From positions 1-56,247 of the forward strand of contig CALLUY010000077.1 of assembly GCA_938010615.1 (NCBI GenBank): a stretch of DNA of 56,247 bases. The letters run 5' to 3'. Positions 1 to 8,187 of this stretch are shown piece by piece (the stretch's first letter is position 1; each line of letters begins with the position of its first letter). The notes beneath the pieces are model-generated. The model searched no databases and had not been told where the DNA came from. It worked only from the letters and a program-made list of their open reading frames with translations. Position numbers and translations under genes: made by a program. This DNA is from an uncultured Pirellulaceae bacterium (lineage in GTDB: Bacteria; Planctomycetota; Planctomycetia; Pirellulales; Pirellulaceae).

Positions 1-27
1 ATCGCCAAAGCAAACGGATTGTTCGCA

Positions 28-1065
28 CTAGCCTTTTCCGCGGTGACGTAGCTGATCGAGTGCAACAGCGCCGATGATAATTCCGCCGATAACCATTTCC
101 TGAACCCATTTTGGCCAGCCCATTTGTTGGCCGCCCATGTATAGGACTCCAATCATGGTGGCACCAACGAGACTGCCCAGGATCGTGCCTTCGCCTCCCA
201 TTAAGCTTGCGCCGCCAATGACAACGGCGGCAATAACAAACAGTTCGTAGGAAATGGCAGATGTAGGCTGGCCGATATCGCCTTGATAAGAATAAAGCAT
301 CAAGCCGGCCAAACCGGAAAAGAATCCGGCGATCATGTAGACGATGATTTTAGTTCGAGCGACTGGAACACCACACAGGCGAGCCGTCTCTTCGTTTGAT
401 CCAATGGCGTAAACATGACGTCCAAAGCGAGTGTACCGCAGCAATATCGCCGCTCCTATAGAAGCGATCAGCAAGATCCAAATGCCGGGCGGCAGCAACA
501 TCCAAGAATTTTCTTTATTGGTAATCGTTGGATCCATCAGCGAACTGACCCATGATTCAGGCGGATAGATATCTTTCTCGTCGGAGATCCCTTTTGCCAA
601 ACCACGAAACAGCCCCATCGTCCCGAGCGTAACGATAAAGGGTGTAATCCTCAGACCGACCACCATTAGGCCGTTTGCCATTCCAGCGAGCGTGGCCAGC
701 GCGACGCCTCCGATGACGGCGAGCACTGGCAGCATGATTGGGTAACTTTCGAGCAAATAGGCTTCTGCTTCGGTGCGCATATCCAGCACCCAAGCAGTCC
801 CCACGACGGTCAGCGCGATCATCGAACCGACCGAAAGGTCGATTCCAGCGGTGATGATGACGAGCGTCATGCCAAGCGAAGCAGCAGCGTAAACGGCGCT
901 CTGTCGCGCGATGTTTTCAAGGTTTCGCGGTGTATAGAACTTTCCATCTTCAACGGCAATCGCGAAGAACGAAAAGACCAACAAAAGAGCACCGAATCGC
1001 CCGAGCGCGTTGACCCATCCAGAGTTCCAAATGGAAGGTTTCGGTTGGTTGATCAAGTCTGACAT
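28..1065 (-). CDS. Sugar ABC transporter permease (RbsC-like)
   Basis: This 345-residue protein is very hydrophobic, with about eight to ten membrane segments. It carries the hallmarks of ribose/xylose-type permeases: GITAGIDLSVGS-like sequence near residues 70-80 (here IITAGIDLSVGSMIAL), the LGTMGLFRGLAKG stretch near residue 145, and the C-terminal VVIGGASLMGGEGTILGSLVGA run near residue 285. In this family the permease forms the membrane channel of a high-affinity monosaccharide importer. It is the last of three minus-strand genes after the binding protein and the ATPase, so the unit is complete. The length is close to the usual 320-350. The sugar cannot be told from the sequence. A gene further downstream may lie outside the window. 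Confidence 0.93.
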   Translation of the reverse strand: MSDLINQPKPSIWNSGWVNALGRFGALLLVFSFFAIAVEDGKFYTPRNLENIARQSAVYAAASLGMTLVIITAGIDLSVGSMIALTVVGTAWVLDMRTEAEAYLLESYPIMLPVLAVIGGVALATLAGMANGLMVVGLRITPFIVTLGTMGLFRGLAKGISDEKDIYPPESWVSSLMDPTITNKENSWMLLPPGIWILLIASIGAAILLRYTRFGRHVYAIGSNEETARLCGVPVARTKIIVYMIAGFFSGLAGLMLYSYQGDIGQPTSAISYELFVIAAVVIGGASLMGGEGTILGSLVGATMIGVLYMGGQQMGWPKWVQEMVIGGIIIGAVALDQLRHRGKG

Positions 1066-1090
1066 ATTTAGTTCTGCTGTGTGTTTGTAG

Positions 1091-1146
1091 GCACGTCTGT
1101 CTCAGACTTGCACGCTGTGGTTTGTTCCGGCCTAGGACAGACCGGA
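1091..1146. repeat. Two small inverted repeats between ATPase and permease genes
   Basis: The 87-base gap holds two short hairpins. One pairs 1091-1099 with 1103-1111 around a TCT loop, with one mismatch. The other pairs TCCGG (1126-1130) with CCGGA (1142-1146). Neither has a run of T, so they are not textbook terminators. They resemble the short palindromic repeats found between planctomycete genes and could alter the ratio of ATPase to permease message. That role is a guess. Confidence 0.4.
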
Positions 1147-1152
1147 CTACTT

Positions 1153-2679
1153 CTACTCTTGACCCGTTGCGACCATCATCAGTTTTTGTTCGTCCCACTG
1201 CTCGACCGATCGAGAAGCACTAAGGCGTCCACGATCCATCACGGCAATCTCGTCACAGATACCGAGCAGCTCGGGTAAATAGCTGCTGATCAACAGCACC
1301 GCTTTCGGTTTACGCCCCGTTGCGGGATCGCCAGAAGCGAGGTCGTCGATCAGTTTGTAAATTTGAGCTTTCGATCCGACATCAATTCCGCGAGTCGGTT
1401 CGTCGAGCAAAAGTAAATCAACGTCGGCGTGCAACAATCGTGCAATCGCAACTTTCTGTTGATTGCCGCCAGAAAGCGCCGAAACGGGTTGCCCCGGACC
1501 GGCACATTTGACTTCGACTTTTTCGATCCACTGTTTCGATGTCTGTTGTTGACGAGATGGAAATACGAATCGGCCGATGCCAAGTCCGTCAAGTTTCGGA
1601 AGCGTGATGTTGTCGGCGATCGAAAGGTTCAGTGCGAGTCCTTCCTGCTTGCGGTCTTCGCTGACCATTCCGACTCCGGATCGCCAGCGTCTGGCGGGCT
1701 TTGCTATGCCGCTGAAGTTTCCGATCGAGATCTGACCGCTTTTAACTTTGTCCAACCCAAAGATGGCTCGCATCATTTCGGTTCGCCCTGCCCCGACCAG
1801 TCCAGCAATCCCAAACACCTGACCGCGACGAACCTTCAGCGAAGCGGATTTTGGTTTTACGCCGCCAGTAAGTTCGCTAACGTCCAGCACGACTTCACCG
1901 TCTTGAGAACGTGCCGACCGAGGGTAAAGATCGCTGACTTCGCGGCCTACCATCATCGCCACAATTTCGTCGGCTTGGACATTGTTGGTCATCTTCGAAC
2001 CAACGGACTCTCCGTCGCGAAGAATCGTGATGCGGTCACTGATCTCTTTGACTTCTTCGAGGAAGTGCGAAATGTAGATGATCGAAATGCCTCGTGCTTT
2101 CAATCGATTGATCAACGCGAACAATTGCTCGATATCACCACGTGTCAAACTACTGGTGGGCTCATCGAGCACCAACACTTGGCAGTCGAGTGCAATCGCA
2201 CGTGCGATCTCGACCATTTGCTGTCGCGCGAGCGAAAGGTCTCGGACTTCCGTTTTCGGGTCGACATCGCCGAGCCCGATTTCGGTTAGCGCGTCGCTGG
2301 CTCGTTTCTTGATCTCGCCCCATTTGATAAACGGACCTTTCGTTGGTTCGACTCCCAGGAGAATGTTTTCCATCACCGAAAGGTGCGGTGCGAGCGAGAG
2401 TTCCTGATAGATCATCCCCACGCCAGAGTTGCGTGCGTCCAGCGGATTCCGAGGTCTGTACGCTTTGCAATCAACCCACATTTCGCCCGAATCTGATTGG
2501 TGAGCACCAGAGAGCACTTTCATCAACGTACTTTTCCCAGCGCCGTTTTCGCCGACCAAGGCCAATACTTCACCGGGAAGAACTTCAAGGTCGACCTGCC
2601 GCAGCGCACGGGTTGCCCCGAAGCTTTTGCTGATCCCCGCCATTTTCAGACGCGGGGCATCTTTGGTTGGTTCTGACAT
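1153..2679 (-). CDS. Sugar ABC transporter ATP-binding protein (RbsA/MglA-like, double ATPase)
   Basis: The 508-residue protein has two fused nucleotide-binding domains, as in RbsA, MglA and XylG. The first has a full Walker A, GENGAGKST (residues 43-51), a degenerate signature (LSLARQQMVEIARA) and Walker B VLVLDEPTSSL. The second has the degenerate P-loop typical of this family (GLVGAGRTE) but an intact signature LSGGNQQKVAIARLL and Walker B LLLLDEPTRGID. It powers sugar import through the neighbouring permease. It starts 15 bases after the stop of the binding-protein gene, so the three genes are very likely one transcript. Length and layout are normal. Substrate unknown. Confidence 0.95.
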   Translation of the reverse strand: MSEPTKDAPRLKMAGISKSFGATRALRQVDLEVLPGEVLALVGENGAGKSTLMKVLSGAHQSDSGEMWVDCKAYRPRNPLDARNSGVGMIYQELSLAPHLSVMENILLGVEPTKGPFIKWGEIKKRASDALTEIGLGDVDPKTEVRDLSLARQQMVEIARAIALDCQVLVLDEPTSSLTRGDIEQLFALINRLKARGISIIYISHFLEEVKEISDRITILRDGESVGSKMTNNVQADEIVAMMVGREVSDLYPRSARSQDGEVVLDVSELTGGVKPKSASLKVRRGQVFGIAGLVGAGRTEMMRAIFGLDKVKSGQISIGNFSGIAKPARRWRSGVGMVSEDRKQEGLALNLSIADNITLPKLDGLGIGRFVFPSRQQQTSKQWIEKVEVKCAGPGQPVSALSGGNQQKVAIARLLHADVDLLLLDEPTRGIDVGSKAQIYKLIDDLASGDPATGRKPKAVLLISSYLPELLGICDEIAVMDRGRLSASRSVEQWDEQKLMMVATGQE

Positions 2680-2694
2680 CGTTTCGTTGGAGGT

Positions 2695-3714
2695 TTACTC
2701 CAGTCCAACCAACTTGCGAATGGCTTCTTCGTTTTCAAGTCGATCAGCAGTCACCAGTTCGACGCCGGTGTCAACTTCCTTCTCGACGCTTTCACCTTTG
2801 AGGTGCTTCACGATCGTTGCAACGGCAAGGTAACCCATCTTTTTTGGATCCTGTGAAACGAGTGCTTCGATTTCACCAGATCGAATTCCTTGAATCAACT
2901 TTGGAGAAGTATCAAACCCGATGAAAGTTGCTTTGACTTCAACGCTACTTTTGCGAAGGTCATCCAGAGCGGCTGCCATTCCCAAAGCAGCGGTCAAGTT
3001 GCATGCGAAAATTCCATCAAGCTCAAGCTTGCCGTCTTTGACGAAACCTTCGAGTGTATTCGATGCCGTTTTCTTACAGCCCGCAACGGTACCGTCTTCA
3101 GGATAAGGATCCGCAACGATTTTCATGCCAGCAGCCTTGACCGCGTCCATGAAGCCCTTCGCACGGTTCTCAGTACTGGCGGTTCCCTGAACGTAACGAA
3201 GAACCAAAATTTTCTTTTCGCCGGCACCGATTTTCTCAACGAGGTAATCACCACCGAGTGCTCCACCGGAAACGTTATTGGTCGCCACGAAGGCAGTGTG
3301 CTTGTCACCGTCCAGGCCCGAATCAAAAACGACGACCGGAATGTTTGCATCCACAGCACTGGCAACTGGTTTTGCGGTTGCTCGATTGTTCAGGGGAGCA
3401 ACGGCCATTCCGTCGACGCCAAGGTTGATCATGTTTTCGATGATCTTGTTTTGTTCTGCGATTTCCATTTCGGTCAGCGTGCCTTCCCATTTCAGGTCGA
3501 CGTCCAGCTCTTTGGCTGCGTCACGAGCGCCCTGTTCGACTGTTTCCCAAAACTCACCGCCGGTGCTTTTGGGGATCGCTGCGATGACGAGCTTTTTTTC
3601 GCCCGCTGCCCCATCACCTTTGGCTGTGGCTTTTTCGTCGCTTGAACAGCCGATGGTTCCAAGAAGAAACAGTAACAATAACGGAAGAGTTGTGAGCGAA
3701 AAACGCTTCATCAA
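2695..3714 (-). CDS. Sugar-binding lipoprotein of ABC transporter (RbsB-like)
   Basis: The N-terminus is a lipoprotein signal: basic MMKR, a leucine-rich core and the lipobox LGTIGC with Cys23 as the lipidated residue. The mature part is a periplasmic-binding-protein type 1 fold, recognisable from IPKSTGGEFWETVEQGARDAA, the repeated 'NLGVDGMAVAPLN' element and a GIFACNL segment. It would capture a sugar outside the inner membrane and deliver it to the permease. A methionine doublet leaves the start uncertain by one codon. It is the first gene of the three-gene transporter unit, so the promoter should lie in the gap upstream. RbsB-like proteins bind ribose, xylose, inositol, autoinducer-2 and others, and the sequence does not decide between them. 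Confidence 0.93.
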   Translation of the reverse strand: MMKRFSLTTLPLLLLFLLGTIGCSSDEKATAKGDGAAGEKKLVIAAIPKSTGGEFWETVEQGARDAAKELDVDLKWEGTLTEMEIAEQNKIIENMINLGVDGMAVAPLNNRATAKPVASAVDANIPVVVFDSGLDGDKHTAFVATNNVSGGALGGDYLVEKIGAGEKKILVLRYVQGTASTENRAKGFMDAVKAAGMKIVADPYPEDGTVAGCKKTASNTLEGFVKDGKLELDGIFACNLTAALGMAAALDDLRKSSVEVKATFIGFDTSPKLIQGIRSGEIEALVSQDPKKMGYLAVATIVKHLKGESVEKEVDTGVELVTADRLENEEAIRKLVGLE

Positions 3715-4090
3715 TACACCTGCTTAAAACTTTTGAGTGGGAGATTTTTGGCGAACATTCAGTTTAGTACCTTTGACATTGAACCGGAACATCCGCGATC
3801 GGCTGATCTCGTAAGGTACCGATAGTTCCGACTGACTTGGGCAATTAGCTGCATTGCTAGATCGATCCCTGCATTGACGTCGACCGAGCCTGAAGAGCAA
3901 TGCTGGCGGTTGGAAACGGCCGCAAAAAGCGGAATTTGCGGTGTTTTACCGCTCAAGGCAAATCTTTTGCGTTTTTTCCAAAGATCCGTTGGGCTGCCGC
4001 GAATTACTAGTCTGACAGGCGATTCTTTCCCATTGTGGGCAAGCAGAATCGCAAGAGTTTTACTTTCGGTTACAAACGGAGCCACGAAGA
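3715..4090. promoter_or_regulatory. Intergenic region between two divergent genes
   Basis: This 376-base stretch separates the sugar transporter (leftward) from the coiled-coil protein (rightward), so it should hold both promoters. I see no gene in it. There is a small hairpin, GCGGT (3938-3942) pairing with ACCGC (3948-3952). A GGAG ribosome-binding site at 4078-4081 serves the gene starting at 4091. I could not pick out convincing -35/-10 boxes. Confidence 0.5.
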
Positions 4091-4933
4091 ATGAAAAAGT
4101 TAATCCTTGGTGTAGTTGGTATTGGGATGGTTGCTGGGCTATTGTTCGGTAGTAACTTGATGCCTTACGCACAAACAGCTTATGACAAAGCCAGTCGCTC
4201 AATTGAGCAACAGGTTCCAATTTCCTTCCAGATCGACGCTGCCAAGAAACAGCTAGAAAACATCGGTCCAGAAATCGACGACATGAACTTGCAGATCGCG
4301 AAAGAGAAAGTTTCGATCAAGAAGCTGCAGCAATCTCTCGAGCGACAAGAGGATTCACTCGAAAAGAGCCGCGGCGAAATGCTAACGTTGCGTTCGCACA
4401 TCGATTCTGGTGACGAGTTCTACGTTGCCGCAAACTCGAAGGCTTACACGACTCAACGAGTCAAAGAAGAGCTTCGAACACGTTTGGCGATTCACAAAAC
4501 TGCCACTGCGACGATGGAAAAGGACGGAAAAGTCTTGGAGCTTCGCGAGAAGTCACTCAACGCAGCGATGGAGCGGCTTGCAGAAGCACGTTCTCAGAAA
4601 ACCGAACTCGCACTTGAGATCGAGCATTTGACGGCTCAGAATCGCATGAACGAAGTGGTTAAAACTGCCAGCAAGCTGGACCAGTTTGACAACAGCCAAC
4701 TGGCTCGAACTCGCGGCATGATCGAAGACATCAGTGCCCGTCTGGAAACAGAGCAGGAAATGATGAGCATGATGCCGACTCACTTCGGTCAGATTCCAGT
4801 CAGCAGCGATTCTTCAATCGCCGACTCGGATGTGTTGAAGGACATGGACGCTTTCTTCGACCAACAGGATGCGAAGAAAGCTGAAAGCAAGAAGGAAGTT
4901 TCAGGCGAAGAGCTTGTGTCTTTCGAAAGTTAA
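4091..4933 (+). CDS. Exported or membrane-anchored coiled-coil protein, function unknown
   Basis: The 280-residue protein opens with a hydrophobic segment (residues 4-22, LILGVVGIGMVAGLLFG) that is either a signal peptide or an N-terminal anchor. From about residue 45 to 235 it is almost wholly heptad-like helix with many Lys, Glu and Gln, so a long coiled coil is expected. The acidic tail carries no recognisable domain. A GGAG site lies 9 bases upstream of the ATG, and the gene stands alone, with a strong terminator 46 bases after the stop. I do not recognise the family with certainty. Coiled-coil shape and an export signal suggest a structural or scaffolding role in the periplasm, which is inference only. 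Confidence 0.85.
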   Translation: MKKLILGVVGIGMVAGLLFGSNLMPYAQTAYDKASRSIEQQVPISFQIDAAKKQLENIGPEIDDMNLQIAKEKVSIKKLQQSLERQEDSLEKSRGEMLTLRSHIDSGDEFYVAANSKAYTTQRVKEELRTRLAIHKTATATMEKDGKVLELREKSLNAAMERLAEARSQKTELALEIEHLTAQNRMNEVVKTASKLDQFDNSQLARTRGMIEDISARLETEQEMMSMMPTHFGQIPVSSDSSIADSDVLKDMDAFFDQQDAKKAESKKEVSGEELVSFES

Positions 4934-4979
4934 ACGCAAATAACGCGAACCAACCGAATTGTAACTGAGTGGTTTCCGG

Positions 4980-5008
4980 GGGCCTCTGTTTCGACAGAGG
5001 CCCTTTTT
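4980..5008 (+). terminator. Rho-independent terminator after the coiled-coil gene
   Basis: A perfect 10-bp stem, GGGCCTCTGT (4980-4989) with ACAGAGGCCC (4994-5003), closes on a TTCG tetraloop and is followed by TTTTT (5004-5008). The UUCG loop is exceptionally stable in RNA. It ends the transcript of the plus-strand gene stopping at 4933 and lies just past the 3' end of the convergent minus-strand gene. Confidence 0.93.
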
Positions 5009-5054
5009 GCGTTCGCGCGTGGTTGTGGGCTTCCCGTCACAATCGTCTTACAAG

Positions 5055-6458
5055 TCAATCTTGCGAGTTTGCCGTTTGTGGAACTTCAATCTCAAAGTCC
5101 TGACGTCGATACATGCAGACTCCGTCTTCAGTGCAGACGTTATACAAGGCAAAACCTTTGACCGAGCATTTGTCTGCTTTACCGACAAGGATATCGAACT
5201 CCAGCGATCGATTCTCTTTTGAGTCCGGCTGGTTCGGGTTGTCAAACGTCAGAAGGTGCTTCGACAGCTTCGCACCTTCGGACTCGATCCAAACTGTAAG
5301 CGGAGTCGACTCATTATTCCATTTGGCGCCCTTGGGAACGAGACGCATATGGATCGTCGCTGGTTTCTCCGCTTCGACGTAGCCGGGAACCATCGTGGAT
5401 TCGATCAAGATGAACGTTCCACCGTCACGGGAAACTTCTTCGGTCGATTCTGGCTTCGCATCCTCATTCGAATAATTTGGCGTTGAGCGATTCGCCAATT
5501 CAGATTGAGTCAAATCAACAGTAAGGGCAATAGGTGTTTCACCTCGTTCCTTGATCTCCTTGATCGCCGTGCCAACCCAATCGTAAAACGGATAGGGCTT
5601 CTGAAGTCGAGGGCCATATTGTTCGATACGGCGTCGCCAAATGTACTGACCTGGATTCGAATCCAAAGCCATCGTCCAATACTTCGAAGCCATATCAAAG
5701 TCGGCGTCATCGTGAGAATGTTCGTCGTATCGTTGGCGGTATGCCGCGCCCAAGCGAAATAGAATCGTTCCGTTGTTTGGATTCTTTTCTAATGCAGCTT
5801 TATAAGCTTCAATGGCTTTGTCATGGCACTTCATGCCGCTATCGCGAAACAGCATTTCTTGATCGCCCAACATGCATAGGTTCTCAGCCGTTGGATCCTC
5901 TTCGGCAAGCTCTGCGAAGTTTGTTTCTTTTCCCATGACAGGCGACGCGGTTTCGGGGGCATCGAACTTCGTTTTAAGGAACTTCGCGAGACCGTTGGGT
6001 CGAAGCTTTGTGTTCTGCACAATGCCGTACTCATCGATCCCAATGAAGATCGGCACGACGGCAGCGCCTAGCTTCGTGATCGAATCCTGAGCGATTGGGA
6101 AATCGTATTGCTTCCATTGTTTGTACAGTTTTGTTCGTTCGGAGTGCTGTTCCTGAACGACGCCGAGAACGGCAAGATTTTCTGGAGCAAGTTCTTTAAT
6201 CGTTGCGTGCCACACGGGCACCATCTTGCGACAACCAGCTCACCAACTGGCGAAGTGCATCAGCAACACTTTTTTGCCACGATAGTCCGACAATTGAATG
6301 GGGCTGCCGTCATCGATCGAAGGCAGGATGAAATCAACGTGCGGTTGTCCAACCTTTGGTGCGTAGCTGGCAGTCTGAGCACGTGACTCATTTGCCAACA
6401 GAGTGATCACAGCAAATGCAAAGAAGATTGCTGGCGCGGTAGTGTGAGTTCGAATCAT
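5055..6458 (-). CDS. Thioredoxin-fold selenoprotein candidate (Sec-Ala-Gly-Cys) with TPR and DsbD-like C-terminal part
   Basis: Two open frames in the same register are joined across a single TGA at 6240-6242. Read through, they give 467 residues. Residues 1-28 are a signal peptide. About 30-180 form a redoxin domain, with GKKVLLMHFASW, then residue 73 encoded by TGA, then AGCRKMVPVW, and the cis-proline region VVPIFIGIDEYG. Residues about 195-290 hold a TPR-like segment. The last 120 residues resemble the substrate-binding part of DsbD-type proteins (YNVCTEDGVC). TGA stands where thioredoxins have the first Cys of CxxC, and Cys76 would be the partner. A SECIS-like hairpin follows directly. 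The likely role is periplasmic thiol-disulfide exchange or peroxide reduction. The alternative is a nonsense-mutated gene or sequencing error, but the TGA position and hairpin argue against that. Confidence 0.8.
6202..6242 (-). other. Candidate bacterial SECIS element with its UGA codon
   Basis: Reading the minus strand, TGA occupies 6242-6240. Eighteen bases later GTGCC (6221-6217) pairs perfectly with GGCAC (6211-6207) around the five-base loop CGTGT (6216-6212). A second helix, GTTGT (6235-6231) with GCAAC (6206-6202), lies below it across a nine-base bulge. Known bacterial SECIS elements are small hairpins in the coding region, with the apical loop starting some 16-37 bases after UGA and a G among the first two loop bases. 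Here the loop starts 24 bases after the UGA and its second base is G. The fit is by eye, and folding energy was not computed. Confidence 0.7.
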
Positions 6459-6580
6459 GGTTCTATCCCGAGAAAAGTTATTGCGGGATTATCACCACGA
6501 AAGTCGCATAAATGCAAATCGCAGAGACTGATTCTTGTGACAAAGCCAATGAAGTGTGAGACGTTTGGCCTTACAGAGCC

Positions 6581-7954
6581 CTAATCCAACGGAAAGTATT
6601 CAACGGGGATTCGTTGGCGGACCGATTCGAGATGCTTTTCAAACGCTGCGTTAATCTTGTTGTTCTTAAGTCGCTTCTTGATTTCAAGTTGAGCTTCGGT
6701 GAACGGAGTGTACGAGGCTTCATTGCGATCGAGGACTCGGACGATGTGATAACCATCGCGGCTCTCGATGATGTCGCTCAGTTTTCCGATCGGCAATGTG
6801 AAGATCGCGTTGTCGATTTCTTTTAGAACCAAAGCTCCTTTGCCAGTCCAGTCGTGCTGGCCGCCTTGGGATGCGCGAAATCCATCAGAGCTCTTCTTCG
6901 CAGTCGCGGCAAGGTTGGCTCCGTAGATGATTTGGTTTCCAATCTCGGCAATTTTCTTTTTCGCTGCAGTCCGCGATTCCGATTTGTCAAACCGAACCAT
7001 GATCTGCTCCCATTTCGCCTTGGCCCGAATGGCGTACTTTTCCTTGTTGGCCAAGTATTCGTCAAGCATTTCTTGGTGTGTCACGGTTTGATCGATGTTC
7101 AAACTCTGTTGCACAAACTGGCGCGACAGCTGATCTTTTGCCCAAGCCAATCGGACTTGTCGTAGCGAAGATCCTTGCACCCGAAGGTTGCCGTCGAACT
7201 CGGTAATGTTTTTGACGCCCGAGCTCTTGATCATGTCCGGTAAAACCTGCTCGTTAAAGATACCGGAGGCTTGCTTCACAAGGTCGTCAACACTTGCTCC
7301 TTCGGGGAGCTTTCCCAACGCGTCGACGTAGAGCAATTTTTGATCGACGAATTTTTTTGTCATCGCTTTCAAAATTCGTTTTCGCTGAATCTGTTTGGCA
7401 GATTCGGGCGCTTGAGGGATCTTGGCCTCGATGATTTGATTGGCTTCGAACAGCATATCGCCGACAAAAATTGGCTCACCGCCGACAAGGGCGACGACTC
7501 GACCAGGTTCGAAATGTTTTAGCGATTCCGACTTGGTTGTCGTTGTGCTTGAAGGCAGAGAAGCGACGCGAACGCCGTCCTGTTGCTGGGTGACCGGCTC
7601 GATCGCCGTCGCTAGTTGAATCTTATCGGGCGAATCAACAATGTCTGAATTTGGTTTGAAGTCATTCTGTTCTTCTGATCGGTCGCGAACAATCGATCGC
7701 TGATGATTCCACGAAACGGAGCGCTTGTCTGACCTGGTGGAGCCAGATTTAGGAAGTCGCTCACCAATCGAACCAGGCGAGAAACTTGGCGGAACATAAG
7801 TTTCGCTGAAGTCCGGTTTCTTTGCCGCAGGCTTGAAGTACGGATCGGGCGTTGGTTCCGAGGACTGAGCTTCGACATGAGACGCTGTCAGCAGACAAAC
7901 GCCAGCACAAATCGAAACGCGAAAGATAGATTGATAGACTTTTGCCGAAGCCAT
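6581..7954 (-). CDS. Periplasmic peptidyl-prolyl isomerase, parvulin (PpiC/SurA) type
   Basis: The protein has 457 residues. It begins with a signal peptide (residues 1-30, ending near SHVEAQ), then a Ser/Pro-rich low-complexity stretch to about residue 150. A SurA-N-like helical region (about 160-300) is followed by a parvulin domain (about 315-410) containing KWEQIMVRFDK, GGQHDWTGKGALVLKEID, LPIGKLSDIIESRDGYHIVRV. This is the normal order for SurA/PrsA-like foldases, which help secreted proteins fold outside the cytoplasm by isomerising prolyl bonds. The redox protein follows 122 bases downstream on the same strand, so the two may be expressed together as folding factors. The long linker is unusual but common in planctomycete exported proteins. 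Confidence 0.88.
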   Translation of the reverse strand: MASAKVYQSIFRVSICAGVCLLTASHVEAQSSEPTPDPYFKPAAKKPDFSETYVPPSFSPGSIGERLPKSGSTRSDKRSVSWNHQRSIVRDRSEEQNDFKPNSDIVDSPDKIQLATAIEPVTQQQDGVRVASLPSSTTTTKSESLKHFEPGRVVALVGGEPIFVGDMLFEANQIIEAKIPQAPESAKQIQRKRILKAMTKKFVDQKLLYVDALGKLPEGASVDDLVKQASGIFNEQVLPDMIKSSGVKNITEFDGNLRVQGSSLRQVRLAWAKDQLSRQFVQQSLNIDQTVTHQEMLDEYLANKEKYAIRAKAKWEQIMVRFDKSESRTAAKKKIAEIGNQIIYGANLAATAKKSSDGFRASQGGQHDWTGKGALVLKEIDNAIFTLPIGKLSDIIESRDGYHIVRVLDRNEASYTPFTEAQLEIKKRLKNNKINAAFEKHLESVRQRIPVEYFPLD

Positions 7955-8062
7955 GGATTCGCCCTGATAGCAAAAACTGGAGAAAATACCGCGCGACCGT
8001 ACAGATGTTGGCAGCGGTACGCAATAGAATCCTGAAGGTTCGAGGAAATTTCAGCAACTCGC

Positions 8063-8168
8063 AATACAAGCCCGAAGCGCAAGCGAGTGGTCGTTTTGCA
8101 TCCGAGCGAGCCCGCGAGCCCGTGGGTTACGTTGGTTAGACCACTCGCTTGCGCTTCGGGCTTGTATT
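8063..8168. repeat. Perfect 30-bp inverted repeat (palindromic unit, copy 1)
   Basis: The left arm at 8063-8092 starts AATACAAGCCCGAAGCGCAA. It is the exact reverse complement of the right arm at 8139-8168, with a 46-base loop between. The same arms recur at 49706-49818 with a different loop. The unit lies between the mfd stop and the isomerase start on the minus strand. It looks like a REP-type mobile palindrome. It may also act as a transcript-end hairpin for mfd. Confidence 0.9.
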
Positions 8169-8187
8169 TCAACGATTACGCTAGAAC

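Noticed and set aside
1429-2289. A long plus-strand frame of 286 residues inside the sugar ATPase gene
   Set aside because: It is the complementary strand of strongly conserved ABC ATPase coding sequence. It is Cys/His/Phe-rich with no domain.
6225-6245. Reading the TGA in the redox gene as a simple nonsense mutation or frameshift
   Set aside because: The frame is unchanged on both sides, the downstream 390 codons show no decay, and the TGA coincides with the catalytic cysteine position and is followed by a hairpin. A genome search for sel genes is still needed.
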